Origin: an uncultured Arcanobacterium sp.
GTDB lineage: Bacteria; Actinomycetota; Actinomycetes; Actinomycetales; Actinomycetaceae
Assembly: GCA_945874735.1 (NCBI GenBank)
Contig: CAMCHI010000007.1
Location: 1-64,000 of the forward strand
DNA: 64,000 nucleotides
Reading direction: 5' to 3'
Shown here piece after piece: positions 20,401 to 29,068 of this stretch. The notes beneath the pieces are model-generated. The model was given only the letters and a program-made list of their open reading frames with translations, was not told the origin of the DNA and did no database searches. Position 1 is the first letter of the stretch. Each line of letters begins with the position of its first letter. Made by a program: the position numbers and the translations under genes.

Positions 20401-20883
20401 GAGATGCAGACTAAGCAGATTTCTCGCGGGGTAAAACCGAAACCAACTTCTCCAGTAGAGGAAACGCCAAACGAACCTGATAATGGCACAGGTAATAACG
20501 GCGAAAATACCGGCGATACCACTCCGGATAACAGCGGAAATAATAATAACGCTGGAAATGATGCGCCAGGCACCGCAGACAATACCGATAAAGGTAACGA
20601 TGTCGGAACTGGCACTGATGAAACCAATACAGGTAATAATTCCAATACTGGAGATGGTAATGCAGTTGATACTGAAAACAACGGCTCAGACACAGATACG
20701 CAAACCGTTAATTCAGTACTTGCTGATAAGCCTAAGGGATACCTTAAGACCGCAGCCCAGTTACCTAAACTAGCAGCTACTGGGGTAAATGTTTTTGTCA
20801 ATCTCTTAGCTTTGCTCTTATTGCTAGGAGCAGGTATTTGGAGTGTGAACCGTAAAGCTATGGCTAATAAGACGGAAGCATAA
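17419..20883 (+). CDS. Wall-anchored M26/Zmp-like zinc metalloprotease with pilin-type and G5 domains
   Basis: 1154 residues from ATG 17419, with a clear signal peptide ending near SASA. The zinc site is HELTH (415-419), with a third ligand Glu439 in GVETYARG and the GHGRR motif between them, as in streptococcal ZmpA/ZmpB-type M26 enzymes. A Spy0128/FctA-like isopeptide domain follows (about 765-850), then a G5 domain (about 930-1010), an Asn/Thr/Gly-rich spacer and a sorting signal LAATG (1118-1122) with membrane helix and charged tail. Likely substrates are host glycoproteins or IgA, by family only. The N-terminal region is not recognised. Confidence 0.85.
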   Translation: MKSFFKPLYALLTALVLIGSYLFSAVPSASATIPTPSNQAAQMYAQVEAEFSATTYDDLVTFSAPRIRFFDQNEARTYLTQKLGRAPSSTEIDAQVMQWYGEQLNLSAAFNEVKAEAANWVGALIDASTTVDATYLRNNRLPILFGLAYLKHYYDFSFGTTSAVEEILFNAETAFGAQNGTALSRLVTIGRMGFLDASAYRSASAYAKYLSPITKASTVTEYIAQGLTRAGVSTDPANWFKTQTSAIIREIGPTSLYTKFVNDGAVREHLLPLLAIDTASIYVGNTEHTVQFGMRGTYAHLNDAEFTSLLEKSLVEHQAFWDFWKRISTTTNQISANGHVVVIDTLKRANTFGSTARERWSPRYGTTADAGMREFISPMNYYSTYLQANAQKSGTSIRYFMQDALGQEGTNTYSHELTHVYDGSVWFNGHGRRNDVGVETYARGIFETANNTQPALGGSSNYLPYFNLNLAYELGDNRVQNASPTRFATPADLQEYMRGLLDVLYSLDIMEARAALALPAADRAVAFNKVVETAVDNKPERTHDTFSHITEAEAGALTDINSLVDASIVSGRLVPKGNQTVQTITYNEYVVVPLFEGVYAGVQNNAGHVGDFMFRRHAHELLADYGWEKGFIGYLSGQYANDQEALNAIAPEHGGDMKAIKKAALQRRAELLDQMLPAAGFTDAQAMQTAMNEALNTDLALMKTNKAQGRPIMTGVQAVHKLKDRIFRAYLLSTNDFRTSIYKEEPPAPEPVVLEPVVKSLAAKIKLTQNGQARAFNANDFGVLIGVESASEADGYENVPTQEIFAGADGDIDLGEWRFTKPGTYQFTVSQVNTGVANVTYDNATYNVTVVVTDPSAVATTSAPENNTANAGTNNANLVRRVVNNLRSTTTNNANARIVPLEANVTITRGAQTVNEIVFHNIYTHVPVVGEIVTEDYETVAIVEEIIDDPQREVGSPDVVIRPGREGRVLVRSVQPTLDGVPNGDPVVTRTTVVEMQTKQISRGVKPKPTSPVEETPNEPDNGTGNNGENTGDTTPDNSGNNNNAGNDAPGTADNTDKGNDVGTGTDETNTGNNSNTGDGNAVDTENNGSDTDTQTVNSVLADKPKGYLKTAAQLPKLAATGVNVFVNLLALLLLLGAGIWSVNRKAMANKTEA

Positions 20884-20898
20884 AATACGCTAATTATG

Positions 20899-20932
20899 GA
20901 AAAGTCACGTGCTATTAACACGTGACTTTTTC
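20899..20932 (+). terminator. Terminator after the zinc metalloprotease
   Basis: A 13-bp stem GAAAAGTCACGTG (20899-20911) pairs with its complement from 20919, around a 7-nt loop; the right arm ends in TTTTTC. Confidence 0.85.
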
Positions 20933-21119
20933 ATATCCGTTTAATTTTTAACGCGCGTAGTATTACGCGCTATTAATGTAAAGTACAGATTTTTCGTTAT
21001 TAATCGTTACTAGATTTTAGGATAACTAAAACAAACCATACTTTTTATTAAAGTACAGTTTTACACTACATATTTTCTAGGAAAATACTTATGTTATTAA
21101 GGTTTAGTTTCAGGGACGC

Positions 21120-21125
21120 TATAAT
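21120..21125 (+). promoter_or_regulatory. -10 box giving a leaderless DUF2804 mRNA
   Basis: TATAAT lies 6 nt before the ATG at 21132, so transcription would start at or next to the start codon. The -35 region (TTAAGG at 17-nt spacing) is weak. Confidence 0.5.
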
Positions 21126-21131
21126 ACCTTT

Positions 21132-22223
21132 ATGAAAAAACCAAGTAGTTCCTATTCCTTGGCTATAGGTGCTCCAACGACGGAGTTGCCTGTTTCTCCG
21201 CCTTTTATACCTACAGCAGAGGGTGTGATTCCTTTTGGTGTGTATAAGGGTGGTTTACCAGAAATAGATAAATTTGCGGTACGAAAAAATTTAGGATTAA
21301 ATTTTTTGCGTGCGAAACTGGCGCAGAAAAAGTGGCGTTTTGTAGGAATTTTTAGTCCAACAGTAATTATCGGAGCTGCGATTGTAAATACGGGCGTGGT
21401 ATCGGCAGCTTTCGATTATGTGTTTGACCGGCAAACCCAACAACTGCACGAATTTGCGCGTGAAGTGCCTGCTTTAGGTGGGCCGAAAGTAACTTTTACT
21501 ACCGAAATTGAGCACGCTTCTTACCATCAGAAACAGCTGGACTTTGATATTCTTACCACGCTTGCTAAAGATTATAAACTTGCCTTAAATACTCCCCATT
21601 TAGAAATAAATGCTACTTTGCAGTTACCTACCGTTTTCCCTTTGGAGGAGCTACTACTGGTATCGCGCGTGCCTGACCTATCTACTCCGTTTAACCAAGA
21701 TAGTGTGAATGTAACTCGTAAAGCTACTTGTTTCCCAGTGCAGGGTTATGCGTTGGTAGGGGATAAGAAATTTAATTTAGACGGTGCTTTCGGGGTGCTT
21801 GACGATACTATTGGTTGGTTAGCACGAGAAACACGTTGGCGCTGGGCTAGTGCTAGCGGTAAGAGTGTTAGTGATAAAAGTGCAGATACCCCAGAAACGG
21901 TGTGGGGTATTAACTTGGTGGAGGGTCATAACGATTATGATTACACCGAGAACGCTATTTGGCGGGACGGAGAATTAACCTACGTAGGGCGTGCTACTTT
22001 CGATTTTGATTCTGCCAATCCGTTACAACCATGGCATATATATACTGATTGTAAAACGGTAGATTTAGTATTTACCCCAGAGGGAATTAGAAAAGGCGAT
22101 GTCGATTTAGGTATTTTAGCCAGTGTTTATCGCGCACCTTTAGGTAGTTATAGTGGCACTTTGCTAGGAGAAAAGGTTTACAACATTCCTGGTATGGCAG
22201 AAAATCATCGTGCTAAGTGGTGA
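21132..22223 (+). CDS. DUF2804 family protein
   Basis: 363 residues, no signal peptide. The DUF2804 pattern KKWRFVGIFSPTVIIGAAIV is near residues 65-90, followed by FDYVFDRQT and a lipocalin-like all-beta C-terminal part ending in WGINLVEGHNDY and VDLVFTPEG. The biochemical role of DUF2804 is not known. The next gene is 18 nt downstream, so the pair is probably an operon. Confidence 0.82.
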   Translation: MKKPSSSYSLAIGAPTTELPVSPPFIPTAEGVIPFGVYKGGLPEIDKFAVRKNLGLNFLRAKLAQKKWRFVGIFSPTVIIGAAIVNTGVVSAAFDYVFDRQTQQLHEFAREVPALGGPKVTFTTEIEHASYHQKQLDFDILTTLAKDYKLALNTPHLEINATLQLPTVFPLEELLLVSRVPDLSTPFNQDSVNVTRKATCFPVQGYALVGDKKFNLDGAFGVLDDTIGWLARETRWRWASASGKSVSDKSADTPETVWGINLVEGHNDYDYTENAIWRDGELTYVGRATFDFDSANPLQPWHIYTDCKTVDLVFTPEGIRKGDVDLGILASVYRAPLGSYSGTLLGEKVYNIPGMAENHRAKW

Positions 22224-22241
22224 AAGTAGGAGAGGATAATT

Positions 22242-23336
22242 ATGGAAAGTAAAATGCGTCAGCCGCGCCCTTGGTGGGTACGCTGTTTACGGGTGTTTAG
22301 TCTTATTTTATTGAGCATATTGCTACTGGTGACTACCGTAGCGCTTTATTTTATTCTCACTGAATATAAGCCAAAAGATGTAGAAGATATTGCGGTGACA
22401 GCTCAAGCTCCACAGTTAGATACTGATGATGGTTTAAGTTTATTGAGCTGGAATATCGGCTTTGGAGCTTTAGGGGATAATGCCGATTTCTTTATGGACG
22501 GCGGAAAGATGGTACACCCTTCTGATGAGGTGCGTGTACAGGAAAATATGCAGAAAATGTTGCATACTTTGCAAAATGAAAAAGCCGATATTATGTTTTT
22601 TCAAGAAATTGATCGTGACGCTAAGCGTAGTTATGGCATAAATCAGACGGAAAAGTTCACTAAAGAATTAGCTCCTAATGGGGTGAGCACTTTTGCTAAT
22701 AATTTCAAGGTAAAGTATTTGCCTTATCCCTGGCCCCCTATTGGTCGTGTAGATTCTGGTCTTTTAACTTTGAGTCAATATGCGGTCGATTCTGCTCAGC
22801 GTATTCAATTACCGATTCCGTTTAAGTGGCCGGAACGAATTTTCAATCTAAAGCGGGCATTGCTGGTAAATAGAATGCCACTAGCTGATAGTGATAAAGA
22901 GCTAGTGACGATTAATGTGCATATGGAAGCCTATGATTCTGGTGAGGGTAAAGCTGCACAGTCTAAACAGTTGATTAAACTGGTAAATGAGGAAGTTGCT
23001 AAAGGTAATTATGTGATTGCAGGTGGAGATTTTAATCAGCGTTTCCCTGGTTCACAACATATGCATAAGACTTTCTCTGGGCAATGGCAACCTGGTGATT
23101 TAGATGAGTCGGTGTTAAATAGTGGGTTGCAGGTGGTGACGGGTATGAATGCTCCTACTTGCCGTTCCTTAAAAGCTCCGATTGTGGGGGTAGACCCGCA
23201 AGACGTGCAGTACTACCAGATTGACGGTTTTATTGTGTCCAATAATTTGCAGGTTTCTAAAGTGGAAGTGCTGGATTTAGGGTTTGTAAATTCTGACCAT
23301 AATCCGGTGCGTTTGGAGGTTAAGTTCCAAAAATAA
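22242..23336 (+). CDS. Endonuclease/exonuclease/phosphatase (EEP) family protein, membrane-anchored
   Basis: 364 residues with an N-terminal membrane segment (about 16-37) that would place the enzyme outside. The EEP fold motifs are present: LLSWNIG, FQEID (metal Glu), GGDFNQRFPG (Asp/Asn pair) and the C-terminal NSDHNPV (Asp-His). This is the fold of DNase I, sphingomyelinases and inositol phosphatases. Conserved residues argue for an active hydrolase; nucleic acid, lipid or sugar phosphate could be the substrate. Confidence 0.85.
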   Translation: MESKMRQPRPWWVRCLRVFSLILLSILLLVTTVALYFILTEYKPKDVEDIAVTAQAPQLDTDDGLSLLSWNIGFGALGDNADFFMDGGKMVHPSDEVRVQENMQKMLHTLQNEKADIMFFQEIDRDAKRSYGINQTEKFTKELAPNGVSTFANNFKVKYLPYPWPPIGRVDSGLLTLSQYAVDSAQRIQLPIPFKWPERIFNLKRALLVNRMPLADSDKELVTINVHMEAYDSGEGKAAQSKQLIKLVNEEVAKGNYVIAGGDFNQRFPGSQHMHKTFSGQWQPGDLDESVLNSGLQVVTGMNAPTCRSLKAPIVGVDPQDVQYYQIDGFIVSNNLQVSKVEVLDLGFVNSDHNPVRLEVKFQK

Positions 23337-23400
23337 AACAGGTAGTGTGGTAAGCATAGTAGCTTAATATACGCCACGCTTAATGTTTGCAATATTTTGC

Positions 23401-23448
23401 AAAAAGCAGGTTGGTTTAGTGCAATGTTTCTAAGCCGGCCTGCTTTTT
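23401..23448 (+). terminator. Terminator before the pilus operon
   Basis: A 19-bp stem (23401-23419 with 23430-23448, G-U pairs allowed) has a 10-nt loop. The right arm ends in TTTTT and the left begins AAAAA. Confidence 0.85.
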
Positions 23449-23601
23449 ATTACAAAAGGTATGTTTGCATTCCGTGGTATTGGCAAGAAAAATACTGGTA
23501 AGAGTGTATTTATTTTTTAGTAGAAAAATTTTCAGTATTTTCCCAGTAAATTCCTAATATTTCAGAATTTGAGAAATGTTGTACATCACACTTGTTTGTG
23601 G

Positions 23602-23630
23602 TTGTATATAGGGGGGGGTAGGAACATAAT
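23602..23630 (+). promoter_or_regulatory. Candidate phase-variable pilus promoter with G8 in its spacer
   Basis: TTGTAT (23602-23607) and CATAAT (23625-23630) are separated by exactly 17 nt. Eight consecutive G (23611-23618) lie within the spacer. Slippage of one G would change the -35/-10 distance. The rest of the 352-nt intergenic region holds the upstream terminator and AT-rich leader, with no gene. Confidence 0.5.
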
Positions 23631-23688
23631 AAATTTTAGAAAAGTTCAATTTTTATTAATTTAATTCTAAATTTTAAGTGAGTGATAA

Positions 23689-26600
23689 TTGCCGACCATA
23701 ACTAAAATGCACACTAAAGGGCAGGCGTTATTAACGCTTTTGCTGGCCCTCTTATTGGTAGGGTTGATTTTTGTTACTCAACTCCCAGTAGCTAGTGCAA
23801 ACACTGGAATTACGGTTAGTTTTGATTCCCCGCGTGGTACCCATAACGGTATGCCAGTGTTACAGTCGGGCGATGAAATTAAAATCAAAGTGCAAATTGA
23901 TCGGGGCGTAGCAGCTGGTACTACTAATGAAATTGAGTTGGTAGGCCCAGTTACACCATATGAGGGTGATTTAGTAGCTAGCTGTTCATTAATTGAACGT
24001 GCTTGGGTGGAAAACGGAGTTATCAAGATTAAAACGGTAGGTAACTACGACGCTACTTTAACCCAGCAGTGTGATTTCACCTTAAAAGCTCGTGTAGACG
24101 AAGTGACTCTTTCTGAAGAGCAGACGGCTGGCTGGAAATATAATGGGCAAACCGTCACCAATAAAATCGTGGTTACGAAAAAAGGTGACGTATTAGAACC
24201 AGAAGCCGGTAAAGGCTCTAGTGCTGGTAAAATCGGTGCAACTGATTTTAATATCAACGACGCGATTAGCGTGACAGATGGCGTGGTAAGCGTAAGTGAT
24301 AGTTTGATTGGTAAGCCTGTAAGCTACACGATTAATTTCTATTCTATAGATGGTTTTACTGGCGAAATTATCGACACTATTGAAGAGCCATTAAAGCATA
24401 TTGCGGGTTCATTTACGGCAGTGCAACATACTTGGGATGCTAATGGCTTAAACCGCACTACCACTAACTACACTTTCCCTAGTGCGGTATCTATTAACGG
24501 GCAAGTAGCTACTATTCCGGTTAATGTTCCCGCTCGTTCTGAATTAAAAATTACTTATAGTGCCAAAATTGAGGATGCTGCAGGTTTAGAGAAGCTACGC
24601 GAAGTAGCGCAGGCAGTATATGATGCGAAAAAGAATCACAGCGTTAAAAAGACTTTCCCAGTTGGTTTAGGCAACACTATTGATATCCGTGGAGCAGGTG
24701 CTAACGGAGGAAATTTAAGTGGTAGCACGAGTGTATCTATGGGTAGTGTAGGAGTGCCAGGCACACTCAATTCTTCTGGTTTAAGTAAATCGGTGAATAA
24801 CGGCACGGAAGAAATCACCACCGCTCCAGCTGCGGACGGTACTTTAGCTACCCCAGTGCCAGTGACGTATCTTTTGACGGCAAATATTAAATACAACCGT
24901 GAAAGTGGCGTATATACTAACCAAGCAGAACCAGTGCTAACGGAAAACGTGGTAGTAGTAGACACTTTGCCTAGTTATGCCAGCTGGGATATTACTGATC
25001 CTGCTTTCGTGACTTCTAATAATAATTACCGTTTAGCTACCGGTGTTGAGTGTACTTTTGCCAATATGAAGCAAGATGCGCAGGTGCGCACTTATTGTGT
25101 GTCTGGTAATACATTTATTGCTAATTTTGGTAAACAAGATGCAGTAGATACTGGGCGAATCTGGTTGAAAGCTAAAATTAACTCGGTAGCTGGTTTGCAA
25201 AAGTTTGAAGATAATTCAGTAAGCCCTGCTATTCAGCGTTGGCGCCCTAATAATACGGCACGTTTCTATTTTGAGGGCGAATCCGTAGACCGTAGCCGTT
25301 CGATGGAAATTTACTACAATCCTTCCACCACTGCTCCGCCAGCGGCCGACGATTCTAGTGCTTTCGATAAGAAAGCTGCTGAGGTAGTAAAGGTAACTGA
25401 AGGTAGTGCGATTAATATTCCGTACAGTTTCTATATCAATCCTAATAATGTGGCTGGCTCACAGTTTGGTCTTCCGCAATTAGTGGTATCCGATCAACTA
25501 GATACTTCAGTGATTGATATTAGTGATACGCAAAAAATTATCCGTAGCGTGCAAGGATATTGGAAGCAAGGTCGAGATTTAGAAAAGAAATTTAATCTAT
25601 CGTCTGGTAGTTTAGCAGCTACTTTGAATTACACTAATTTTGAAACTAAGGTAACTCCTGAAGGTTTATTGACCATTAGAATGACGGAAAGCGGTTTCCG
25701 GAATTTTATGAGAAATACAAGTTCAGACCGGAAACTAGATTTACAAATCGAACTTACCTTACCAGTACGACAAGACATCATTGGTGAACGAGAAGTATTG
25801 CGTGTAAACAACCGTGCTAATCTTACCCGCACTGATGGCAGGCCATTAAACACCGCTGATACTTTTACCATTTTGGATAGCTACGGCAATGAAGTTTCGG
25901 TAGAGAAACAAGTGCGCGACCGAGAAGCTCGTACTTGGGTGGAAAGCACCCGCGTGAAGCTCAACCCAGATAAAACTCCGGTAGATCCTTACGCAGTGTA
26001 TCGCTTAAATATCGAAGCGCATCACGATTACAATTCAGCTATTCTTCCTATAGCCGATTTACTTCCACCAGAAGTGGAATTCGTAGGATTTACTACTGAT
26101 ACCCAGATAGACGTAGCTACTCCTGCTACTTCCGCTACGATTAACACTACTAAAGGTAATCTCACTGCCACCTTTGATGCTGCTACTAAAGAAGTGCGTG
26201 TACAACAAAGAAGCAGTACTTTCAATCGGCAAGCTGGCGTGGTAGGCATTAACTTTGTGGTGCGTTATAAGCCAGGCACACAATTAGAAGAAGGCAAACC
26301 AATTGTAAATGTAGTGGGATCTTCTGCTGCTACCATCACTCCTGGTAACGACTATCCACTTACCATTCGCAAGACGGACACCACTGATAGTAGTACTAAA
26401 ATTAGCGATACTCGTGCATTATTCCGTATTTATGAGGGTCCGGAAGCAGATGCAAATATTTTGGTAGACAATATTTTCGTGGAAGATGGTTTCTTGCGGG
26501 TACGAAATGCTGCTGGAGAATCAGTAAACGTTACTGTGCGAGAAGCTGGTACTTACTATGTGCGAGAAGTGCGTGCTCCTCGTGGGTATCAGCGTTCTGA

Positions 26601-27165
26601 TGCAGTAATTCCAGTGCGTGTAACTACCACTGGCGGTTCAGCAGAGGTCACTTTCCCTAACACTCCAGGTGGTATCACTAGCGCTGCCATCACTTTAGTG
26701 AAGCGGGGTATCAACTGCGACACTAATCAAACTACTTGCGAGTTAGCAGGAGCTAACTTTGCTATCTATGATCAAGATCCAGCTACCGCGGGAGCTACTG
26801 CTCTTACCAATGCAGTTAATGCCGACCCTAATCGAGTTGGATACTTTGTGACTACTGAACTGAGTTTCGGTACTACCTATTGGTTGGTAGAAACCGTAGC
26901 TCCAAGGGGACACCAATTATTAGCAAAACCAATTGCTTTCGAGCTTTCTGAGGATGGAATTACGGTACTAAACGACACCGCTTTAACCACCGTGATTACT
27001 AATACAGAAACCCAGAAAGGCTACACGTTAGCAATTAGTGACCCTACTAAAACAAGTTTGCCCACCACGGGCGGAAACGGCTATAAACCTGCCTTACTTA
27101 TCGCTACTTTGCTTTTCGCATTAGCTTTAGGTAATCAGCTTTATAGTCAAAGGAAAGTAAAATAA
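23689..27165 (+). CDS. Pilus tip/adhesin subunit with LPTTG sorting signal
   Basis: 1158 residues from TTG 23689 with AAGTGAG upstream; an ATG at 23707 is an alternative. A hydrophobic export signal spans about 14-37. The body contains beta-rich DUF11-like and isopeptide-type domains. Near the C-terminus are two SpaA/Cna_B-like domains with E-box-type YYVREVRAPRGY and YWLVETVAPRGH. The sorting signal LPTTG is at 1124-1128, followed by a hydrophobic helix and RKVK. The tip-shaft-sortase gene order matches Actinomyces fimbrial loci, where the first gene encodes the tip. No vWA domain is seen. Confidence 0.85.
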   Translation: MPTITKMHTKGQALLTLLLALLLVGLIFVTQLPVASANTGITVSFDSPRGTHNGMPVLQSGDEIKIKVQIDRGVAAGTTNEIELVGPVTPYEGDLVASCSLIERAWVENGVIKIKTVGNYDATLTQQCDFTLKARVDEVTLSEEQTAGWKYNGQTVTNKIVVTKKGDVLEPEAGKGSSAGKIGATDFNINDAISVTDGVVSVSDSLIGKPVSYTINFYSIDGFTGEIIDTIEEPLKHIAGSFTAVQHTWDANGLNRTTTNYTFPSAVSINGQVATIPVNVPARSELKITYSAKIEDAAGLEKLREVAQAVYDAKKNHSVKKTFPVGLGNTIDIRGAGANGGNLSGSTSVSMGSVGVPGTLNSSGLSKSVNNGTEEITTAPAADGTLATPVPVTYLLTANIKYNRESGVYTNQAEPVLTENVVVVDTLPSYASWDITDPAFVTSNNNYRLATGVECTFANMKQDAQVRTYCVSGNTFIANFGKQDAVDTGRIWLKAKINSVAGLQKFEDNSVSPAIQRWRPNNTARFYFEGESVDRSRSMEIYYNPSTTAPPAADDSSAFDKKAAEVVKVTEGSAINIPYSFYINPNNVAGSQFGLPQLVVSDQLDTSVIDISDTQKIIRSVQGYWKQGRDLEKKFNLSSGSLAATLNYTNFETKVTPEGLLTIRMTESGFRNFMRNTSSDRKLDLQIELTLPVRQDIIGEREVLRVNNRANLTRTDGRPLNTADTFTILDSYGNEVSVEKQVRDREARTWVESTRVKLNPDKTPVDPYAVYRLNIEAHHDYNSAILPIADLLPPEVEFVGFTTDTQIDVATPATSATINTTKGNLTATFDAATKEVRVQQRSSTFNRQAGVVGINFVVRYKPGTQLEEGKPIVNVVGSSAATITPGNDYPLTIRKTDTTDSSTKISDTRALFRIYEGPEADANILVDNIFVEDGFLRVRNAAGESVNVTVREAGTYYVREVRAPRGYQRSDAVIPVRVTTTGGSAEVTFPNTPGGITSAAITLVKRGINCDTNQTTCELAGANFAIYDQDPATAGATALTNAVNADPNRVGYFVTTELSFGTTYWLVETVAPRGHQLLAKPIAFELSEDGITVLNDTALTTVITNTETQKGYTLAISDPTKTSLPTTGGNGYKPALLIATLLFALALGNQLYSQRKVK

Positions 27166-27247
27166 AACTTTCGGAAAAATGCTGGAGTTAAAACTAAAGC
27201 AGATTTCCGATAAAGCCCAAACATCTATTAAGAGAGGGATACGCAAT

Positions 27248-28939
27248 ATGAAACTATCGCAACTGCGTTATTTAGTTGCAGCAGTTGCGCTCGTTATCGC
27301 TACTAGCACTGGACTAGCTTCCACTGCTGCAGCTGATCCGAGTACTGCAACTATCGATCCGAACGCTACTACTACGCTTGTGTTCCATAAGTATTCGGGC
27401 CCAGTAAATGCAACCGAAGCATGTAATCCAAACAACGGTAGTGAAGTTTCTGCAGATTGTTTAACACAAAAGACCCCACTAAAGGGTGCAACTTTCACCG
27501 TGTATAAGGTACGTGACCTAAAGACTAACAACGACTGGTCTGAAGCACTAAAGATTACCAGCCGTGGTGTAGCTGCTTACTCTCCAATCGCAGAGGGTGT
27601 TGCAGTAACCACTGGTGAAAACGGTACCGCTACTTTCACTGGTACGGTAGCTCTTTACTATGTAGTAGAAACTGCTACCCCAACTGGTTACACTGGCTCT
27701 CAGCCATTCTTCGTAACCCTACCAATGACCAATGCTGACAACAACGGCTGGAATTACAACGTACACGTATATCCAAAGAATGACGAAGTAATCAAGGGTC
27801 ACAAGTCGGTAAAGGACGGTAACGTAGGCACCGAAAACCAGGCTCCAGTATTAGTTGGAGATAAGGTAACTTACGTGATTAGCGCAGCTCTACCAAACTA
27901 CGGTGACGTAGTAGGCCCAGTATCTGATGGCGTACACGGCGGCCCAGACGGTGTAGTTGATTACAACGATCTACCATTCTTCTATGTAGACGACTATTTT
28001 GTAGATACTCTTACCGAAGTAACGGTAGCATCGGTAAAGATTGGTGCCACTGCTCTAGTAGAAAACACTGACTATGCAGTGTACACCAACGGCAGCACCA
28101 AGCGCGTATTCCTACTAGAAGCTGGTCGTACCAAGGCTGCTCAGTCTAACGGTGGCAAGCTAGAAGTAACCTTTACTGCAAAAGTAAACGGTATCCCAAC
28201 CAGCGGTGAACTAAGCAACAAGGCATACACCGTACCAGGACCAAAGCCAGTAGTAGGCTCTGTTCCTCCTGCTCCAAACACCCCTGATACTCCACCAACC
28301 ACTCCTCCAGGAGATAACCCAGGTGAAGAAACCAACACGGTAGTTTCCAAGTTCGGTAAGATTAAGGTTAAGAAGCTAGGTGCTGATAATAATGCAGCTC
28401 TACGTGATGCTCAGTTCTCTATCTACCGTGCAGTAATCACCTATGGTGATAACGGTAAGACGGTAGCTAAGGCTAGCTGTGCAGCAGCTGACTTAGCGGG
28501 CAAGCCTGTTGTAGGTACGCTAACCACTGATGCACAGGGTGTAGCTACTTCTAACTTCCTTCCACTATCCAACTGGTACAACGATGGTGTGGAGTTAGCT
28601 CCAGAAAATACCGCTGTTGATAAGCTAAACGACAAGCACTTCAACGGTGCTGGTTACGCAGAAACTTACGGTAATCTTCCATACTGCTTGGTAGAAACCA
28701 CTGCTCCAGCTGGTTACCAGCTACTAGCTGAACCAATCCAGTTCGAGATTACCACCGCTGGTGAAGCTACGGACGCTATTGCAGAACTAGTAGTTAAGAA
28801 CAACCCAGATAACCTACTAACCCGTCTACCATTAACTGGTGGTGCTGGTATTGCACTACTAGCAGTAGTAGGTATCTTGATCTTCGCTTCTGGTGTAGGA
28901 TACTACCGTTTCAGCCAGCGTCGCGATGCTCAAGCCTAA
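27248..28939 (+). CDS. Major pilin (fimbrial shaft subunit), SpaA/FimA type
   Basis: 563 residues from ATG 27248 with AGAGAGGG (27231-27238); an upstream ATG at 27179 gives an unlikely charged extension. It has a signal peptide, then the pilin motif WNYNVHVYPK (168-177) whose Lys177 would be the sortase linkage lysine. An E-box, YCLVETTAPAGY, follows, and the sorting signal LPLTG (527-531) with membrane helix and basic tail ends the protein. Codon use is distinct: CTA, AAC and ACC predominate, as expected for a very abundant product. Confidence 0.93.
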   Translation: MKLSQLRYLVAAVALVIATSTGLASTAAADPSTATIDPNATTTLVFHKYSGPVNATEACNPNNGSEVSADCLTQKTPLKGATFTVYKVRDLKTNNDWSEALKITSRGVAAYSPIAEGVAVTTGENGTATFTGTVALYYVVETATPTGYTGSQPFFVTLPMTNADNNGWNYNVHVYPKNDEVIKGHKSVKDGNVGTENQAPVLVGDKVTYVISAALPNYGDVVGPVSDGVHGGPDGVVDYNDLPFFYVDDYFVDTLTEVTVASVKIGATALVENTDYAVYTNGSTKRVFLLEAGRTKAAQSNGGKLEVTFTAKVNGIPTSGELSNKAYTVPGPKPVVGSVPPAPNTPDTPPTTPPGDNPGEETNTVVSKFGKIKVKKLGADNNAALRDAQFSIYRAVITYGDNGKTVAKASCAAADLAGKPVVGTLTTDAQGVATSNFLPLSNWYNDGVELAPENTAVDKLNDKHFNGAGYAETYGNLPYCLVETTAPAGYQLLAEPIQFEITTAGEATDAIAELVVKNNPDNLLTRLPLTGGAGIALLAVVGILIFASGVGYYRFSQRRDAQA

Positions 28940-29005
28940 TAGTGAGAACTCTATTAGAGATCACGACTAAAAATCGGTAAATGTAATAAATATTTATCGT
29001 GTTCA

Positions 29006-29045
29006 GTTGCGGCTCCGTCTAGTAAATTATAGACGGGGCCGTAAC
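29006..29045 (+). terminator. Stem-loop between major pilin and sortase genes
   Basis: A 16-bp stem (29006-29021 with 29030-29045, two G-U pairs) has an 8-nt loop. No U-run follows, so it is more likely a partial terminator or processing/stability element than a full stop. Confidence 0.6.
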
Positions 29046-29068
29046 TGGTAAGTAAGGGTTAATTAATA

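Noticed and set aside
20226..20921. 231-codon antisense open frame over the metalloprotease tail
   Set aside because: It mirrors the low-complexity Asn/Thr/Gly spacer and G5 domain of a well-supported gene, gives a Ser/Val/Leu-repeat product and would include the terminator.
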